Shown: positions 1-9,136, numbered from the stretch's first letter. The stretch: DNA of 64,000 nucleotides from Streptomyces angustmyceticus (GCF_019933235.1 NZ_CP082945.1:6299501-6363500), one strand, 5' to 3'. Notes: generated from the letters alone by a model not told the origin. Made by a program: numbers and translations.

Positions 1-749
1 CAGGGGTGGGTGGGGAAGAGGAAGTAGTCGCCGGGGTCGAGGCCGAGGCCGGTGAGGGTGGCGGCGAAGCGGGTGCGGGTGGCGTCGTCGAGTTCGTCGC
101 GGACGAGGGTGTCGTAGTCGAGGCCGGCGCCGGCGGTGAAGGTGGTGTGGTCGCGGTGGGCGGCGAGCCAGAGGAGCCGCAGGGGGCTCGCGGTCTCCGG
201 GGCGTAGGCGTGGTACTCGTGGACGCCGAAGCCGAGGCGGCCGTTGTTGGCGACGAAGCAGGGGTGGCCCTCGGTCATGCCGGTCTCGATGGCCTGGAAG
301 CCGGACTTGGCGAGTTCGGCGGCGGTGGGCCGGTCGGCGGCGAGTTTGTAGGCGGTGCCGGAGAGGGTGGAGCTGATCTCCTCCAGGTAGACCGGCAGGA
401 TCTCGTCGCCGAGGCCCAGGGCGCCGCGCAGTTCGAGGAAGAAGTCCAGTGCGTCCAGGGGGAGTTCGCGCTCGTCTCGGTGGCGGGTGATGCTGTCGGC
501 GTCGACCTGCCAGTGGTCCAGGGCCTGTCTGCGGGCGGCGAAGCGGTAGGCGGTGGCGCCGTCGTCGCTGTGGACGACGTAGTGGCCGTCCTGCGGGAGG
601 CGCTGGGGGGCGAGCAGCCGCTCATGGGAGAACTCGGCCAGGCCCTTGCGGATCAGCAGGCGGTTGGCGCGGGACCAGTGGGCGGGGGTGAGGTGGGCGA
701 CGGCGTCCCGGGCGGGGAGGTGCGGGGTGCCGTCGGAGGGGGCGGTCAT
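1..749 (-). CDS. desD: Desferrioxamine synthetase DesD (IucA/IucC, NIS family), N-terminal part, cut by the window edge
   Basis: This is the last gene of desABCD. NIS synthetases condense and macrocyclise N-acyl-N-hydroxycadaverine units with ATP to make desferrioxamine in the cytoplasm. The ATG at 749 lies in an ATGA overlap with the desC stop. About 249 codons are present, with no stop before the window edge. Reading them gives the family signature TEGHPCFVANNGRLGF near residue 140 and FLFPTHPW near the window edge, which matches the family PxHPWQ motif. The family is about 580-600 residues, so more than half lies outside the window. It should be co-transcribed with desA-C under the iron box at 4321. 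Confidence 0.93.
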   Translation of the reverse strand, partial: MTAPSDGTPHLPARDAVAHLTPAHWSRANRLLIRKGLAEFSHERLLAPQRLPQDGHYVVHSDDGATAYRFAARRQALDHWQVDADSITRHRDERELPLDALDFFLELRGALGLGDEILPVYLEEISSTLSGTAYKLAADRPTAAELAKSGFQAIETGMTEGHPCFVANNGRLGFGVHEYHAYAPETASPLRLLWLAAHRDHTTFTAGAGLDYDTLVRDELDDATRTRFAATLTGLGLDPGDYFLFPTHP

Positions 750-1315
750 CGGTTCTCTCCTCGGGTGGCCAGGAACTGGTCGCGGGTGCAGGTGCTGAGG
801 CAGGCGTCTTTGGAGGGGAGGGAGACGGTCCGCAGGACCTCGAAGCCGACGGCCTTGTTGAGGGCGTGGACGGCGGTGTTGCGGGCGTCGGGTTCGACCA
901 CGACCCGGCGGGTGCCCGGGTCGGCGAAGAGCATCTCCATGACGGTGGTGAGCACGGCGAGGGTGAAGCCGTGCACGGGGGTGTCGGTGGGGGCCGCCAG
1001 GAAGTGCATGCCGACGTCACCGGGCTCGGCGGCGTGGACGCCGACCAGTTCGCGGTGGGCGGGGTCGTAGCGCTCCATGAGGAAGGCGGGGGTGCCGTGG
1101 TGCAGGCCGAGGAAGGCGTCGTGGAAGGGGTCGGCGGCGATGCGCGCGAACTCCTTCTCGACGGCGGCGAGGTCGCAGTCCTGCATCAGCCAGAAGACGG
1201 CTTTGGGGTCGGTGACCCAGCGGTGCAGCAGCGCGGCGTCGGCGGGCGGGTCCACCGGGCGCAGGGCGAACTCACCGAGCGCGGGGTCGGTACGGGTGAA
1301 CAGCGTGGGCCTCAT
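746..1315 (-). CDS. desC: N-hydroxycadaverine acyltransferase DesC (GNAT/IucB-like)
   Basis: DesC transfers a succinyl or acetyl group from acyl-CoA to N-hydroxycadaverine, making the hydroxamate monomers that DesD joins. The protein is 189 residues, normal for the family. The C-terminal half has the GNAT acyl-CoA region GDVGMHFLAAPTDTPVHGF followed by RRVVVEPDARNTAVHALN, as in siderophore acyltransferases of the IucB/MbtK type. Both ends overlap neighbours by four bases (ATGA with desB upstream and desD downstream), indicating translational coupling in one operon. No odd features were seen. Confidence 0.93.
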   Translation of the reverse strand: MRPTLFTRTDPALGEFALRPVDPPADAALLHRWVTDPKAVFWLMQDCDLAAVEKEFARIAADPFHDAFLGLHHGTPAFLMERYDPAHRELVGVHAAEPGDVGMHFLAAPTDTPVHGFTLAVLTTVMEMLFADPGTRRVVVEPDARNTAVHALNKAVGFEVLRTVSLPSKDACLSTCTRDQFLATRGENR

Positions 1316-2631
1316 GCGGGGATCTCCACGGGGTGGTGCGGGCCGGCCGGGGCGGCGAATTCCTGGAAGGCGATGGCCTTTTCGACCGGGTAGTACTCGC
1401 GGCCGAGCAGCTCGCGGATGATGCAGGCGTTGCGGTACGCGGCCATGCCGAGGTCGGGGGTGACGAAGCCGTGGGTGTGCAGCTCGGCGTTCTGCACGTA
1501 GATGCCGTGGCCGGTGGTGTCGATGCTGTAGTTGCGTGCGACGTCGTAGCGGCCGGCGTCGTCCCAGGCGATACGGTCGTGGACGGGGGCGAGGAAGTCC
1601 GGTACGCGGTAGCGGTAGCCGGTGGCGAGGATCAGGCCCTGGGTGTCGAGCGTGAAGTCGGCGCCCTGTTCCTCCTGGCGCAGGCCGAGGGTGTAGGTGC
1701 CGTTGTCCTCGTCGTAACCGGCGTGGTGCAGGGCGGTGTTGGTGAGCAGACGGGTGGGGACCGGGCCTGCCAGGTTCTTCTGGTAGAGCAGGTCGAAGAT
1801 GTCGTTGATCAGCTCGGAGTCGATGCCCTTGTAGAGGTTCTTGTGCGAGGCGTTGAGCCGGTCGCGGGTGGCCTGCGGGAGGGCGTGGAAGTAGTCCACG
1901 TACTCCGGTGAGGTCATCTCCAGGGTGAGCTTGGTGTATTCGAGGGGGAAGAAGCGCGGGGAGCGGGTGGCCCAGGTCAGGTGGTAGCCGTGGCTGTCGA
2001 TGTCCTGGAGGAGGTCGTGGTAGATCTCGGCGGCGCTCTGGCCGCTGCCGATGAGGGTGATGCTCTCCTTGGCCTGGAGGGCGGGCTTGGCCGCCAGGTA
2101 GTCGGCGTTGTGCAGCAGGTCGCCGCCCAGGCCCCGGCAGGCGTCGGGGACGTAGGGCGGGGTGCCGGTGCCCAGGACGAGTTTGCGGGCGCGGTGGGTG
2201 GTGCGCTCGCCGGTGGGGAGGTGCTCGGCGTGGACGACGTAGAGCTCCGCGGCGCCGTCGTACTCGACGAGGGTGACGCGGTGGGCGAAGCGGACGCTGT
2301 CGAGTTTGCCGGCCGCCCAGCGGCAGTAGTCGTTGAACTCGGCACGCAGCGGATAGAAGTTCTCGCGGATGTAGAAGGGGTACAGCCGTCCCGATTCCTT
2401 GAGGTAGTTCAGGAACGAGAAGGGCGAGGTGGGGTCCGCGAGGGTGACCAGGTCGGCCAGGAACGGCACCTGGAGGTGGCTGCTGTCCAGCATCATGCCG
2501 GGGTGCCAGTCGAAGGACGGCTTGTCGTCCAGGAACAGGCCGTCGAGCCCGTCGACCGGTTCGGTCAGACAGGCCAGGCCCAGGTTGAACGGGCCGAGGC
2601 CGATGGCGATGAAGTCATAAGGGGCGGACAC
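1312..2631 (-). CDS. desB: Cadaverine N-monooxygenase DesB (lysine/ornithine N-hydroxylase family)
   Basis: DesB is a FAD- and NADPH-dependent enzyme that N-hydroxylates cadaverine, the second step of desferrioxamine synthesis. Its 439 residues show the FAD motif GLGPFNLGL near residue 11, the NADPH-binding GSGQSAAE near residue 195 and the C-terminal ATGYRY motif near residue 340, the standard layout of the IucD/PvdA/SidA family. The GTG start at 2631 is preceded by GGAG five bases upstream. The gene lies 47 bases after desA and overlaps desC by ATGA. The substrate (cadaverine rather than lysine) is inferred from the desA neighbour. Confidence 0.94.
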   Translation of the reverse strand: MSAPYDFIAIGLGPFNLGLACLTEPVDGLDGLFLDDKPSFDWHPGMMLDSSHLQVPFLADLVTLADPTSPFSFLNYLKESGRLYPFYIRENFYPLRAEFNDYCRWAAGKLDSVRFAHRVTLVEYDGAAELYVVHAEHLPTGERTTHRARKLVLGTGTPPYVPDACRGLGGDLLHNADYLAAKPALQAKESITLIGSGQSAAEIYHDLLQDIDSHGYHLTWATRSPRFFPLEYTKLTLEMTSPEYVDYFHALPQATRDRLNASHKNLYKGIDSELINDIFDLLYQKNLAGPVPTRLLTNTALHHAGYDEDNGTYTLGLRQEEQGADFTLDTQGLILATGYRYRVPDFLAPVHDRIAWDDAGRYDVARNYSIDTTGHGIYVQNAELHTHGFVTPDLGMAAYRNACIIRELLGREYYPVEKAIAFQEFAAPAGPHHPVEIPA

Positions 2632-2678
2632 GAGGTCTCCGATGGGGGAGGTCTGCGGTGGAGAGGCGGGGGAGGGGG

Positions 2679-4232
2679 TCAGCGCGCGCTGAGTGCCGGC
2701 CGGGGCTGCTCGGCGAGGTAGGCGCCGGCGTGCTCGGCGATCAGGTCGAGGACGGCGGCGATGTCCTCCAGCGTGGTCTCCGGGTTGAGCAGGGTGAACT
2801 TGAGGTGGTGGCGGCCGTCGACGACGGTGCCCGCGACGATCGCGTCACCGGAGGCGAACAGGGCGTCCCGGGCGTGCAGGTTGACCCGGTCGCAGAGTTC
2901 GGGGTCCTGGTCGGTGCTGGGCACGTAGCGGAAGACCAGGGTGCTCAGCTGGGGTTCGACGACGACGGAGAACCGGGGGTCGTCGTGGAGCAGTTTCCAT
3001 GCCTCGGCGGCGCGGTCGATGACGTCGTCGAAGAGCTCTCCGACGGCCGCGGCGCCCATGGTGCGCAGGGTGAGCCAGAGCTTGAGGGCGTCGAAGCGGC
3101 GGGTGGTCTGGATCGACTTGTCGACCTGGTTGGGGATGCGGCGCTCGGCCATGCGGCGCGGGTTGAGGTAGTCCGCGTGGTAGGTGACGTGCCGCAGGGT
3201 GGCGCGGTCGCGGACCAGGACGGCGCTGGAACTGACCGGCTGGAAGAAGGACTTGTGGTAGTCGACGGTCACCGAGTCGGCGCGCTCGATGCCGGCCAGC
3301 AGGGCGCGGCGGCGGGAGACCAGCAGGCCGCAGCCGTAGGCGGCGTCGACATGCATCCAGGCGCCGTACCGGTCGCACAGCTCGGCGATCCCGGGGAGCG
3401 GGTCGATGGAGCCGAAGTCGGTGGTGCCGGCGGTGGCGACGACCGCCATGGGTATCAGTCCGTCGCGGTGGCAGCGCGCCAGTTCGTCGGCCAGGTCGGC
3501 GGTGCGCATCCGCTTGTGCTCGTCGCTGGGGACGGAGATGACGGCCTCCGCGCCCATGCCGAGCAGGGTGGCGGACTTGCGGATGCTGAAGTGGCTGCAC
3601 TCCGAGGTGAGGATCCGCAGCCGGGGCAGGACGTCCGTGAGGCGGCTCGGCGCGGGAGTGCCGGGCTCGGGGGAGGGGACGCCCGCACCGGTCAGGGCGC
3701 GGCGGCACGCCTCGTCGCGGGCGAGCAGCATGGCCTGGAGGTTGGACTGGCTGCCGCCGCTGGTGAAGATCCCGTCGGCCGCTTCGCCCAGGCCGATGCG
3801 CTCGGCCGTCCAGTCGACGAGCCGGCGCTCGATGAGGGTGCCGCCGGCGCTCTGGTCCCAGGTGTCCAGGGAGGAGTTGACGGCGGAGAGCACGACCTCG
3901 CCGACGAGGGCGGGGATCACCACAGGGCAGTTGAGGTGGGCGAGGTAGCGCGGGTGGTGGAAGTAGACGGCGTCGCGGAGGTAGACCTCTTCGAGTTCGT
4001 CGAGCGCGGCGGCCGTGTCGTGCAGCGGTGTGTCGAGGTCGATGCCGGAGACGGTGGGGGCGAGGCCGTCGACGGTGATGCCGGTGAAGGGGCGGTCGGT
4101 GCCGGCGATCTTGGCGCCGACGCGTGCGACGCTCTCGGAGACCGCGGTGCGGTAGTCCTGGGCCGTCTTCTGGTTGAGCAGGTACGTCCGGCTGTCGGCC
4201 GGGTCCTCGGCGGGGCGCGCGAGGAGATCCAT
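2679..4232 (-). CDS. desA: PLP-dependent lysine decarboxylase DesA
   Basis: DesA decarboxylates L-lysine to cadaverine, the committed step of desferrioxamine synthesis. The group II (glutamate/aromatic amino acid type) decarboxylase fold is shown by HVDAAYGCG and the PLP-lysine motif VDYHKSFFQP. I chose the ATG at 4232 (517 residues) because GGGAGG lies about 8 bases upstream. An in-frame ATG at 4307 would add 25 Arg/Ala/Pro-rich residues without a ribosome site. The leader between the iron box and this ATG is about 88 bases. This is the first gene of the operon and so should be the most directly iron-repressed. Confidence 0.94.
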   Translation of the reverse strand: MDLLARPAEDPADSRTYLLNQKTAQDYRTAVSESVARVGAKIAGTDRPFTGITVDGLAPTVSGIDLDTPLHDTAAALDELEEVYLRDAVYFHHPRYLAHLNCPVVIPALVGEVVLSAVNSSLDTWDQSAGGTLIERRLVDWTAERIGLGEAADGIFTSGGSQSNLQAMLLARDEACRRALTGAGVPSPEPGTPAPSRLTDVLPRLRILTSECSHFSIRKSATLLGMGAEAVISVPSDEHKRMRTADLADELARCHRDGLIPMAVVATAGTTDFGSIDPLPGIAELCDRYGAWMHVDAAYGCGLLVSRRRALLAGIERADSVTVDYHKSFFQPVSSSAVLVRDRATLRHVTYHADYLNPRRMAERRIPNQVDKSIQTTRRFDALKLWLTLRTMGAAAVGELFDDVIDRAAEAWKLLHDDPRFSVVVEPQLSTLVFRYVPSTDQDPELCDRVNLHARDALFASGDAIVAGTVVDGRHHLKFTLLNPETTLEDIAAVLDLIAEHAGAYLAEQPRPALSAR

Positions 4233-4320
4233 GAAGGTGTCCTCCCTGGTGCGGACTTGACCACGTCCGGCGCACGCTGAGGTGCGCGCAGGGGCAGGGA
4301 GACCCACCCGAGCGACGTGG

Positions 4321-4339
4321 TTAGGTAAGGCTAACCTAA
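4321..4339 (-). promoter_or_regulatory. Iron box (DmdR1/DtxR/IdeR-type operator) for desABCD
   Basis: TTAGGTAAGGCTAACCTAA is a 19-bp interrupted palindrome that differs by one base from the actinobacterial consensus TTAGGTTAGGCTAACCTAA. It lies about 88 bases upstream of the desA start. Read on the minus strand it contains TAGCCT, a plausible -10 element, so Fe(II)-loaded repressor would block RNA polymerase. Established knowledge: desABCD of Streptomyces is repressed by DmdR1 through such a site. Confidence 0.92.
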
Positions 4340-4388
4340 TTACGTCTCGGGTGGGGTGCGGGGTGCCGCGGCGGCGGCCGCCCGGGGT

Positions 4389-5654
4389 TCAGTTGTGGTG
4401 GTCGTCCAGGGTCCGCAGGACCAGACCGGTGGCCGGCTTGGGCCCGAAGGACGTGGACTTCCGCGGCATCGTCACGCCGCGCTCCGCGAGATGACGGACC
4501 GTCTCCTCGGAGGTGGCGCGCATCAGGACCGCGGTGCCGCCGTGCCGGGCGGCCTGTTCGACGGCGGCGCCGGTGTGGTGCAGATAGCCGATGTCCGACG
4601 GGTGGTCCGGGATGTGCCAGACCTCGTCCAGCAGGACGGAGTGCAGCACCGTGGCGTCCAGCCGCCGCCATGCCTCGGGGCGGTCCCGGCGGATCGTGCG
4701 CTCCAGCAGCCCGGGGTCGGGGCGGTCCAGGAGGTGGAAGGAGTCCGGTCCGCCGGCGAGCACGAAGGCGGTGCCGGGCGTCTCCTCCAGGGTCTCCAGG
4801 GCGGCCGGCAGGTCGCCCGGCAGGGCGCGGGCCCGGAACGCCCCGGCCAGATCCGCCAGTGCCTTGGCGGGCGGCAGATGCGGCAGCACCCGGTGGATCG
4901 CGCGGACCTGCAGCGGATAGCGGGCGGTGTCCACCAGCAGGACCAGGCCGAAGGCCCAGGGGGAGGCGGCGGTGGCGCCGGGCTGCTGCTCGTACAGCCG
5001 CTGGTAGGTCGCCCAGCGGTGGTGGCCGTCGGCGATCAGCGCCTGCCGGCCGGCGAGATCCTCGTCGACGGCGGCGAGATCGGCCGGGTCGGTGACCGCC
5101 CACAGGCGGTGCCCGAAGCCGTCCTCGGTGGTGGTGGCCAGCAGCGGTTCGCGCTCCACCGTGCGCTCGATGACGGCGGCGGCACCCGTCGCGGTGCCCT
5201 GGCCGCGGTAGGAGAGCAGCAGCGGCTCGAAGTTGGCGGCCGCCGCGCGCATCAGGGCGGCCCGGTCCTCGACCACTTCCGGGATGACGCCCTCGTGCGG
5301 CAGCACCGGCCCGTCCAGTCCCAGCGCCCCGATCAGCCCGCGCTGCAGCACCGTCCCGGAGCGCTGCTCGTAGACGTACAGGGCGGGCTCCGCGTCCTGC
5401 CGCAGCACGCCCTCGGACCGCCAGCGGCGCAGGGTGTCGGCGGCCTGGCGGTGGCGGGTGGTGGGGTCCGCGGCGTGCGGCAGGATCAGCCGGACGATGT
5501 TGTACGGGTCGGCGGTCTCCAGATGGCGCACGCCGTCCGGCCGCACCACCACGTCGTACGGCGGGGACGTCACAGCGGTCAGGCTGCCGACCCGCTCGCG
5601 GTCGTATCGCAGCCCGCGGAACGGGAGGAGGCGGAGGCCGTCGGTACTGGTCAT
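4389..5654 (-). CDS. DUF1015 family protein
   Basis: This is a 421-residue protein of the length usual for DUF1015. It begins with the characteristic N-terminal stretch LLPFRGLRYD...VTSPPYDVV and has the internal ADGHHRWATYQRL motif typical of the family. The biochemical function is not established. The conserved DGHHR resembles a catalytic or ligand-binding site, but that is inference. There is no signal peptide or membrane segment. It sits upstream of the desA promoter, reads in the same direction as des and ends 50 bases before the iron box, so read-through into des is possible. The HAD phosphatase gene diverges from it with about 175 bases between them. Confidence 0.85.
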   Translation of the reverse strand: MTSTDGLRLLPFRGLRYDRERVGSLTAVTSPPYDVVVRPDGVRHLETADPYNIVRLILPHAADPTTRHRQAADTLRRWRSEGVLRQDAEPALYVYEQRSGTVLQRGLIGALGLDGPVLPHEGVIPEVVEDRAALMRAAAANFEPLLLSYRGQGTATGAAAVIERTVEREPLLATTTEDGFGHRLWAVTDPADLAAVDEDLAGRQALIADGHHRWATYQRLYEQQPGATAASPWAFGLVLLVDTARYPLQVRAIHRVLPHLPPAKALADLAGAFRARALPGDLPAALETLEETPGTAFVLAGGPDSFHLLDRPDPGLLERTIRRDRPEAWRRLDATVLHSVLLDEVWHIPDHPSDIGYLHHTGAAVEQAARHGGTAVLMRATSEETVRHLAERGVTMPRKSTSFGPKPATGLVLRTLDDHHN

Positions 5655-5829
5655 TGAAGAATGCTATGCCGCCGGGCCGATGAGGGAAGATCGGGGGACA
5701 GCCCCTGTGTGGCTGGAAATATCGGGATGCGCGCGAGGGAGAAGCGGTGTACCGGCCGGCGCGGCGAGCGCGCGCCCGGTGCGCGGCGGGCTCCTTCGCG
5801 CGACATGTGGGAGCGAGGAGCGAGACGGC

Positions 5830-6855
5830 ATGAACGAGCAGGTTCGCAGGCGGCCCGACGGGTGCCCGCGCCCGCTGAGCGAGGCGTACGACACGGCGCT
5901 GCTGGATCTGGACGGGGTCGTCTACGCCGGCGGGCGGGCACTCGCCCATGCCGTGGAGTCGCTCACCGCCGCGCGGGGCGGCGGGATGCACCTCGCGTAT
6001 GTGACCAACAACGCCGCCCGCACTCCGCAGGCCGTCGCCGGCCAGTTGTCCGGTTTCGGGCTGCCGACCGGTCCGGACGATGTGATCACCTCGGCGCAGG
6101 CGGTGGCCCGGCTGATCTCCGAGCAGGTGCCGGCGGGCGCGCGGGTGCTGGCGGTCGGCGGCGAGGGGCTGTGGGTGGCGCTGCGCGAGCGCGGCCTCGA
6201 ACCCGTCCGCAGCGCGGACGACGACCCGGCCGCGGTGGTGCAGGGCTTCGATCCCATGCTCGACTGGGAGCGGCTGGCCGAGGCCGCGTACGCGGTGCAG
6301 CGCGGGGTGCCGTGGTTCGCGTCCAACACGGATCTGACGATCCCCAAGGAGCGGGGCATCGCCCCCGGCAACGGGGCGTTGGTGGAGGTGGTCCGCATCG
6401 CCGCGGGCGGGTCGCCGCAGGTGGCGGGCAAGCCGCAGCCGCCGATGCACCGGGAGACGGTGCTGCGCACGGGTGCCCGGCGGCCGCTGGTGATCGGCGA
6501 CCGGCTCGACACCGACATCGAGGGCGCCCACAACGGCGAGGTCGACTCGCTGCTGGTGCTCACCGGCGTCACCACCCCCGCGGAGCTGCTGGCCGCCCCG
6601 CCGCGGCACCGTCCCGCGTACGTGGCCGCGGACCTGCGCGGACTGCTGGCACCGCAGCCGGAGGTGACCGACGACGACGGCGGTTTCCGGTGCGGCGGCT
6701 GGCGGGCCGAGGCGGCCGGCGACGCGCTGGCCGTGACCGGTGAGGGGACGCCGCTGGACGGGCTGCGCGCGCTGTGCGCGGCCGCCTGGACCGCTGCCGG
6801 GGACGGCGGTTGCGGGGCGGACGCGGGCAAGGCGCTGGAGCGGATCGGGGTGTGA
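5830..6855 (+). CDS. HAD-superfamily sugar/nucleotide phosphatase (NagD / phosphoglycolate phosphatase-like, class IIA)
   Basis: This is a cytoplasmic HAD hydrolase of 341 residues. Motif I is DLDGVVYAGG near residue 25, motif II includes VTNNAART, the lysine motif III is in VAGKPQPPMH, and motif IV is GDRLDTDIEGA. NagD-type HADs carry a C2 cap and act on small phosphorylated metabolites; the substrate cannot be read from sequence. The ATG at 5830 follows GAGGAG with 9 bases spacing. An open frame extends upstream to 5434, but it runs antisense to the DUF1015 gene and has no family similarity, so I excluded it. Confidence 0.88.
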   Translation: MNEQVRRRPDGCPRPLSEAYDTALLDLDGVVYAGGRALAHAVESLTAARGGGMHLAYVTNNAARTPQAVAGQLSGFGLPTGPDDVITSAQAVARLISEQVPAGARVLAVGGEGLWVALRERGLEPVRSADDDPAAVVQGFDPMLDWERLAEAAYAVQRGVPWFASNTDLTIPKERGIAPGNGALVEVVRIAAGGSPQVAGKPQPPMHRETVLRTGARRPLVIGDRLDTDIEGAHNGEVDSLLVLTGVTTPAELLAAPPRHRPAYVAADLRGLLAPQPEVTDDDGGFRCGGWRAEAAGDALAVTGEGTPLDGLRALCAAAWTAAGDGGCGADAGKALERIGV

Positions 6856-6995
6856 GGGGCGGGCCGGGGCCGCGGCCCGCGAGGTGAGGCGATGCGGAGG
6901 CGCGGCCGCGGGGCGGCCCGGTGGGTATGCGGCCGGGCCGCCGGTGCGGGATGCGGGCGGCCGGGCCGTGCGGGGCCGGGCCGCCGGTGTCCGGT

Positions 6996-7886
6996 TCAGC
7001 CCGCGGCGGCGGCCGTCGCGGCGGCGGTCAGCTCCGCGAGCAGGTCCTCCTCGCTGGCACCCCGGCGCCAGTAGCCGGTGAACTTCACGGCCCTGCGGTC
7101 GATGCCGCGCTCGCGGACCAGGTGCCTGCGCACCGCCTTGACGGTCCCCGCCTCGCCGGCGACCCAGGCGTACGGCGTGCCCTCGGGCAGTGCGGCGGCG
7201 CGCAGCGCGTCGAGCACCGGTTCGCCGGCCGCGGCGCCGGCCCCGTCCCGGACGAGCCAGCGGATGTCGGCGTCGGCGAAGGTCGGCAGGGGCTGCCGGT
7301 CGTCCTCGTGCGCGATCTCGATCCAGACCTCGGCGCGGGTGCCGGGGGAGAGCCACGACAGGATGCCGGCGATCGCGGGCAGCGCCGTCTCGTCGCCGGT
7401 GAGCAGGATCCAGTCGGTGCCGGCCGGCGGGCGGAAGTCGACGCCGCCGTTGTCCTCGACGGCCGGGGCGAGGACGGTCAGCCGGTCGCCCGGCCGGGCG
7501 GCGGATGCCCAGCGGGAGGCGGGGCCGCCCGCCGTGGCGGCGGCGTCGGGACCGGCGCCGTGCAGCGCGAAGTCGACGTCGAACTCGGCCGGTTCGTGGC
7601 GCTGTTCGCGGATGGTGTACGAGCGCATCACCGCCCGCTCGGCCGGGTCCTGCGCCCGCCAGGCGGTGTACCAGCCGTCGCCGGTGTCGTCGAGGACCGG
7701 CCGGTCCTGGTGGGGCTGCGGGAGGAAGAGCTTGAACCGCTGGTCACGACCGCCGGAGGCCAGGTCGGCGAGCCGCTCGCCGCCGAAGGTGATCCGCACC
7801 ACGGACGGGCTCAGCCGCCGGGACCGGACGACGTGCACATCGAAGAAGCGGAACGGTGCGGTGGCGGGGGCGGCGGTCGTGGTCAT
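6996..7886 (-). CDS. Siderophore-interacting protein (SIP family FAD ferric-siderophore reductase)
   Basis: This is a cytoplasmic ViuB/FpuB-type reductase that releases iron from imported ferric siderophores by reduction with NAD(P)H. Its 296 residues show the FAD-binding SIP domain, with RSYTIREQR near residue 100 and an NAD-binding-like domain ending in the family signature AWVAGEAGTVKAVRRHL and KFTGYWRRGASEE. The ATG at 7886 has GGGAGG with 9 bases spacing; the open frame further upstream is antisense/out-of-frame shadow. It follows the siderophore-binding lipoprotein gene on the same strand, with a hairpin between them, so it is likely part of the same iron-regulated transcript. Confidence 0.92.
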   Translation of the reverse strand: MTTTAAPATAPFRFFDVHVVRSRRLSPSVVRITFGGERLADLASGGRDQRFKLFLPQPHQDRPVLDDTGDGWYTAWRAQDPAERAVMRSYTIREQRHEPAEFDVDFALHGAGPDAAATAGGPASRWASAARPGDRLTVLAPAVEDNGGVDFRPPAGTDWILLTGDETALPAIAGILSWLSPGTRAEVWIEIAHEDDRQPLPTFADADIRWLVRDGAGAAAGEPVLDALRAAALPEGTPYAWVAGEAGTVKAVRRHLVRERGIDRRAVKFTGYWRRGASEEDLLAELTAAATAAAAG

Positions 7887-8012
7887 GCGGGGGAACCTCC
7901 CGGGAGGATGCTGGGGCGTTCGGCGGTGGGGTGCGGTGGCTGGTGCGGGGCGGCCGGGTGGCCGGGCGGGCGTCCGTGGCGGCCGGGGGCGATGCCGTTG
8001 GCCGGGGGCGGG

Positions 8013-8039
8013 CCGGACCGGTCGTGGCGCGACCGGTCC
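8013..8039 (-). terminator. Hairpin between siderophore receptor and SIP genes
   Basis: CGGACCGGTCG and CGACCGGTCCG form a perfect 11-bp stem around a 5-base loop, placed 33 bases after the receptor gene stop. There is no T tract, as is usual in Streptomyces. It could end or attenuate transcription, or stabilise the upstream message relative to the SIP gene. Confidence 0.55.
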
Positions 8040-8071
8040 GCACCCGCCGCCGAAGCCGCCGCGGACGGGCG

Positions 8072-9094
8072 TCACTTGACCTTCTTCGCGCCCTCGATCG
8101 CCTTGGCGAGCGACTCGATCAGCGGCGCGGCGCCCGCGTAGGAGAAGCGCGGCTCGCTCGACCAGGGCGTGATCTGGCCGGCCTTGACGGCGGGCAGCTT
8201 GGCCCAGGAGGGCTTGGCCGCCAGGTCCTTGGGCTGGAGGGTGGCGGTCCGGTTGTCCAGCAGGAGGACATCGGCCTGGTACTTGTCGGCGTTCTCCCAG
8301 CTCAGGCTCTCGAAGTAGCCGCCCTTGTCCAGGTGGTCGGGGACGATCAGGTCGACGCCGAGGGACTTGTAGTACATGAGGTCGGCGTTGATGCCGGGGT
8401 TGGAGGCGTAGAAGAGGTCGGGGCTGCCGGAGCAGGCGAGGACCTTGACCGGGTGGGCCTTGGCGGCCTTGCGCAGCGCCGCGGACGCCTTCTCGAAACG
8501 GGCCTTGGCGTCGGTGACCTTCTTGGCCTTCAGGTCGGCGCCGAGCGACCCGGCCAGCTCGGCGTAGCGCTCGATGATCTTGATGAGCGGAGTGCGGGAG
8601 GAGGTGAGGGCGACGGACTCGGCCAGCTTGGCGATCTTGTCCTTGCTGTCGTCCGGCACGAACCACAGGGCGCCCGGCTCGTACATGTTGGTGACCAGCA
8701 GGTCGGGCCGCAGCGCCGCGTACTTCTCGACGTTGAACTGGTTGTAGGCGTTGCCGATGATGGTGACCTTGTCGACGTCCAGGTCACCGGCCTGCGGATC
8801 GGGCTTGCCGTTCTTGAGCTTGGTGGGGCCGAAGACGCCGACGATCTGATCGTCGATCCCGAAGTCGTGCAGTGCCGCGGCGGTGCCGGTGAAGGCGACG
8901 ATGCGCCGCGGGGTGTGCTGGAGGGACACCTTCTGCTTGCGGTCGTCGGTGAACGACCACGGCTTGGCATCGCCGTTGGCGCCTGCCGAGTCCTTGCCCC
9001 CGCCGCATGCGGCGAGCAGGGCGCCGATGCCGAGGGCGCCACCCGCGGCCAGGATGCCGCGGCGGGACGGGGTGAGGCTACCGGAGGTGCTCAT
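8072..9094 (-). CDS. Ferric-siderophore-binding lipoprotein of an ABC importer (FecB/FepB-like)
   Basis: This substrate-binding component captures ferric siderophore outside the membrane and feeds the divergent permease/ATPase genes. It has 340 residues. The N-terminus has a twin arginine (SRRGILAAGG) and a lipobox LLAAC with lipidation at Cys30, followed by a Gly/Ser linker. The remainder is a type III periplasmic-binding fold (RRIVAFTGTAAALHDFG; LRPDLLVTNMY; ADVLLLDNR). The ligand cannot be told from sequence; desferrioxamine is a reasonable guess because desABCD is 3.8 kb away. It is controlled by the shared iron box at 9137. Confidence 0.93.
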   Translation of the reverse strand: MSTSGSLTPSRRGILAAGGALGIGALLAACGGGKDSAGANGDAKPWSFTDDRKQKVSLQHTPRRIVAFTGTAAALHDFGIDDQIVGVFGPTKLKNGKPDPQAGDLDVDKVTIIGNAYNQFNVEKYAALRPDLLVTNMYEPGALWFVPDDSKDKIAKLAESVALTSSRTPLIKIIERYAELAGSLGADLKAKKVTDAKARFEKASAALRKAAKAHPVKVLACSGSPDLFYASNPGINADLMYYKSLGVDLIVPDHLDKGGYFESLSWENADKYQADVLLLDNRTATLQPKDLAAKPSWAKLPAVKAGQITPWSSEPRFSYAGAAPLIESLAKAIEGAKKVK

Positions 9095-9136
9095 GATGGC
9101 GGTGCTTCTCTCTGGGAGGGGCCGAGGAAGAAATTG

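Noticed and set aside
3917..4264. Other frames inside desA and other genes with long open reading frames
   Set aside because: In this high-GC DNA most antisense and shifted frames stay open by chance; their products are Arg/Pro/Ser/Ala-rich with no domain.
5434..5829. Possible N-terminal extension of the HAD phosphatase
   Set aside because: It runs antisense to the DUF1015 gene, is Arg/Ser-rich without family similarity, and ATG 5830 has a good ribosome site and starts the family-like sequence.
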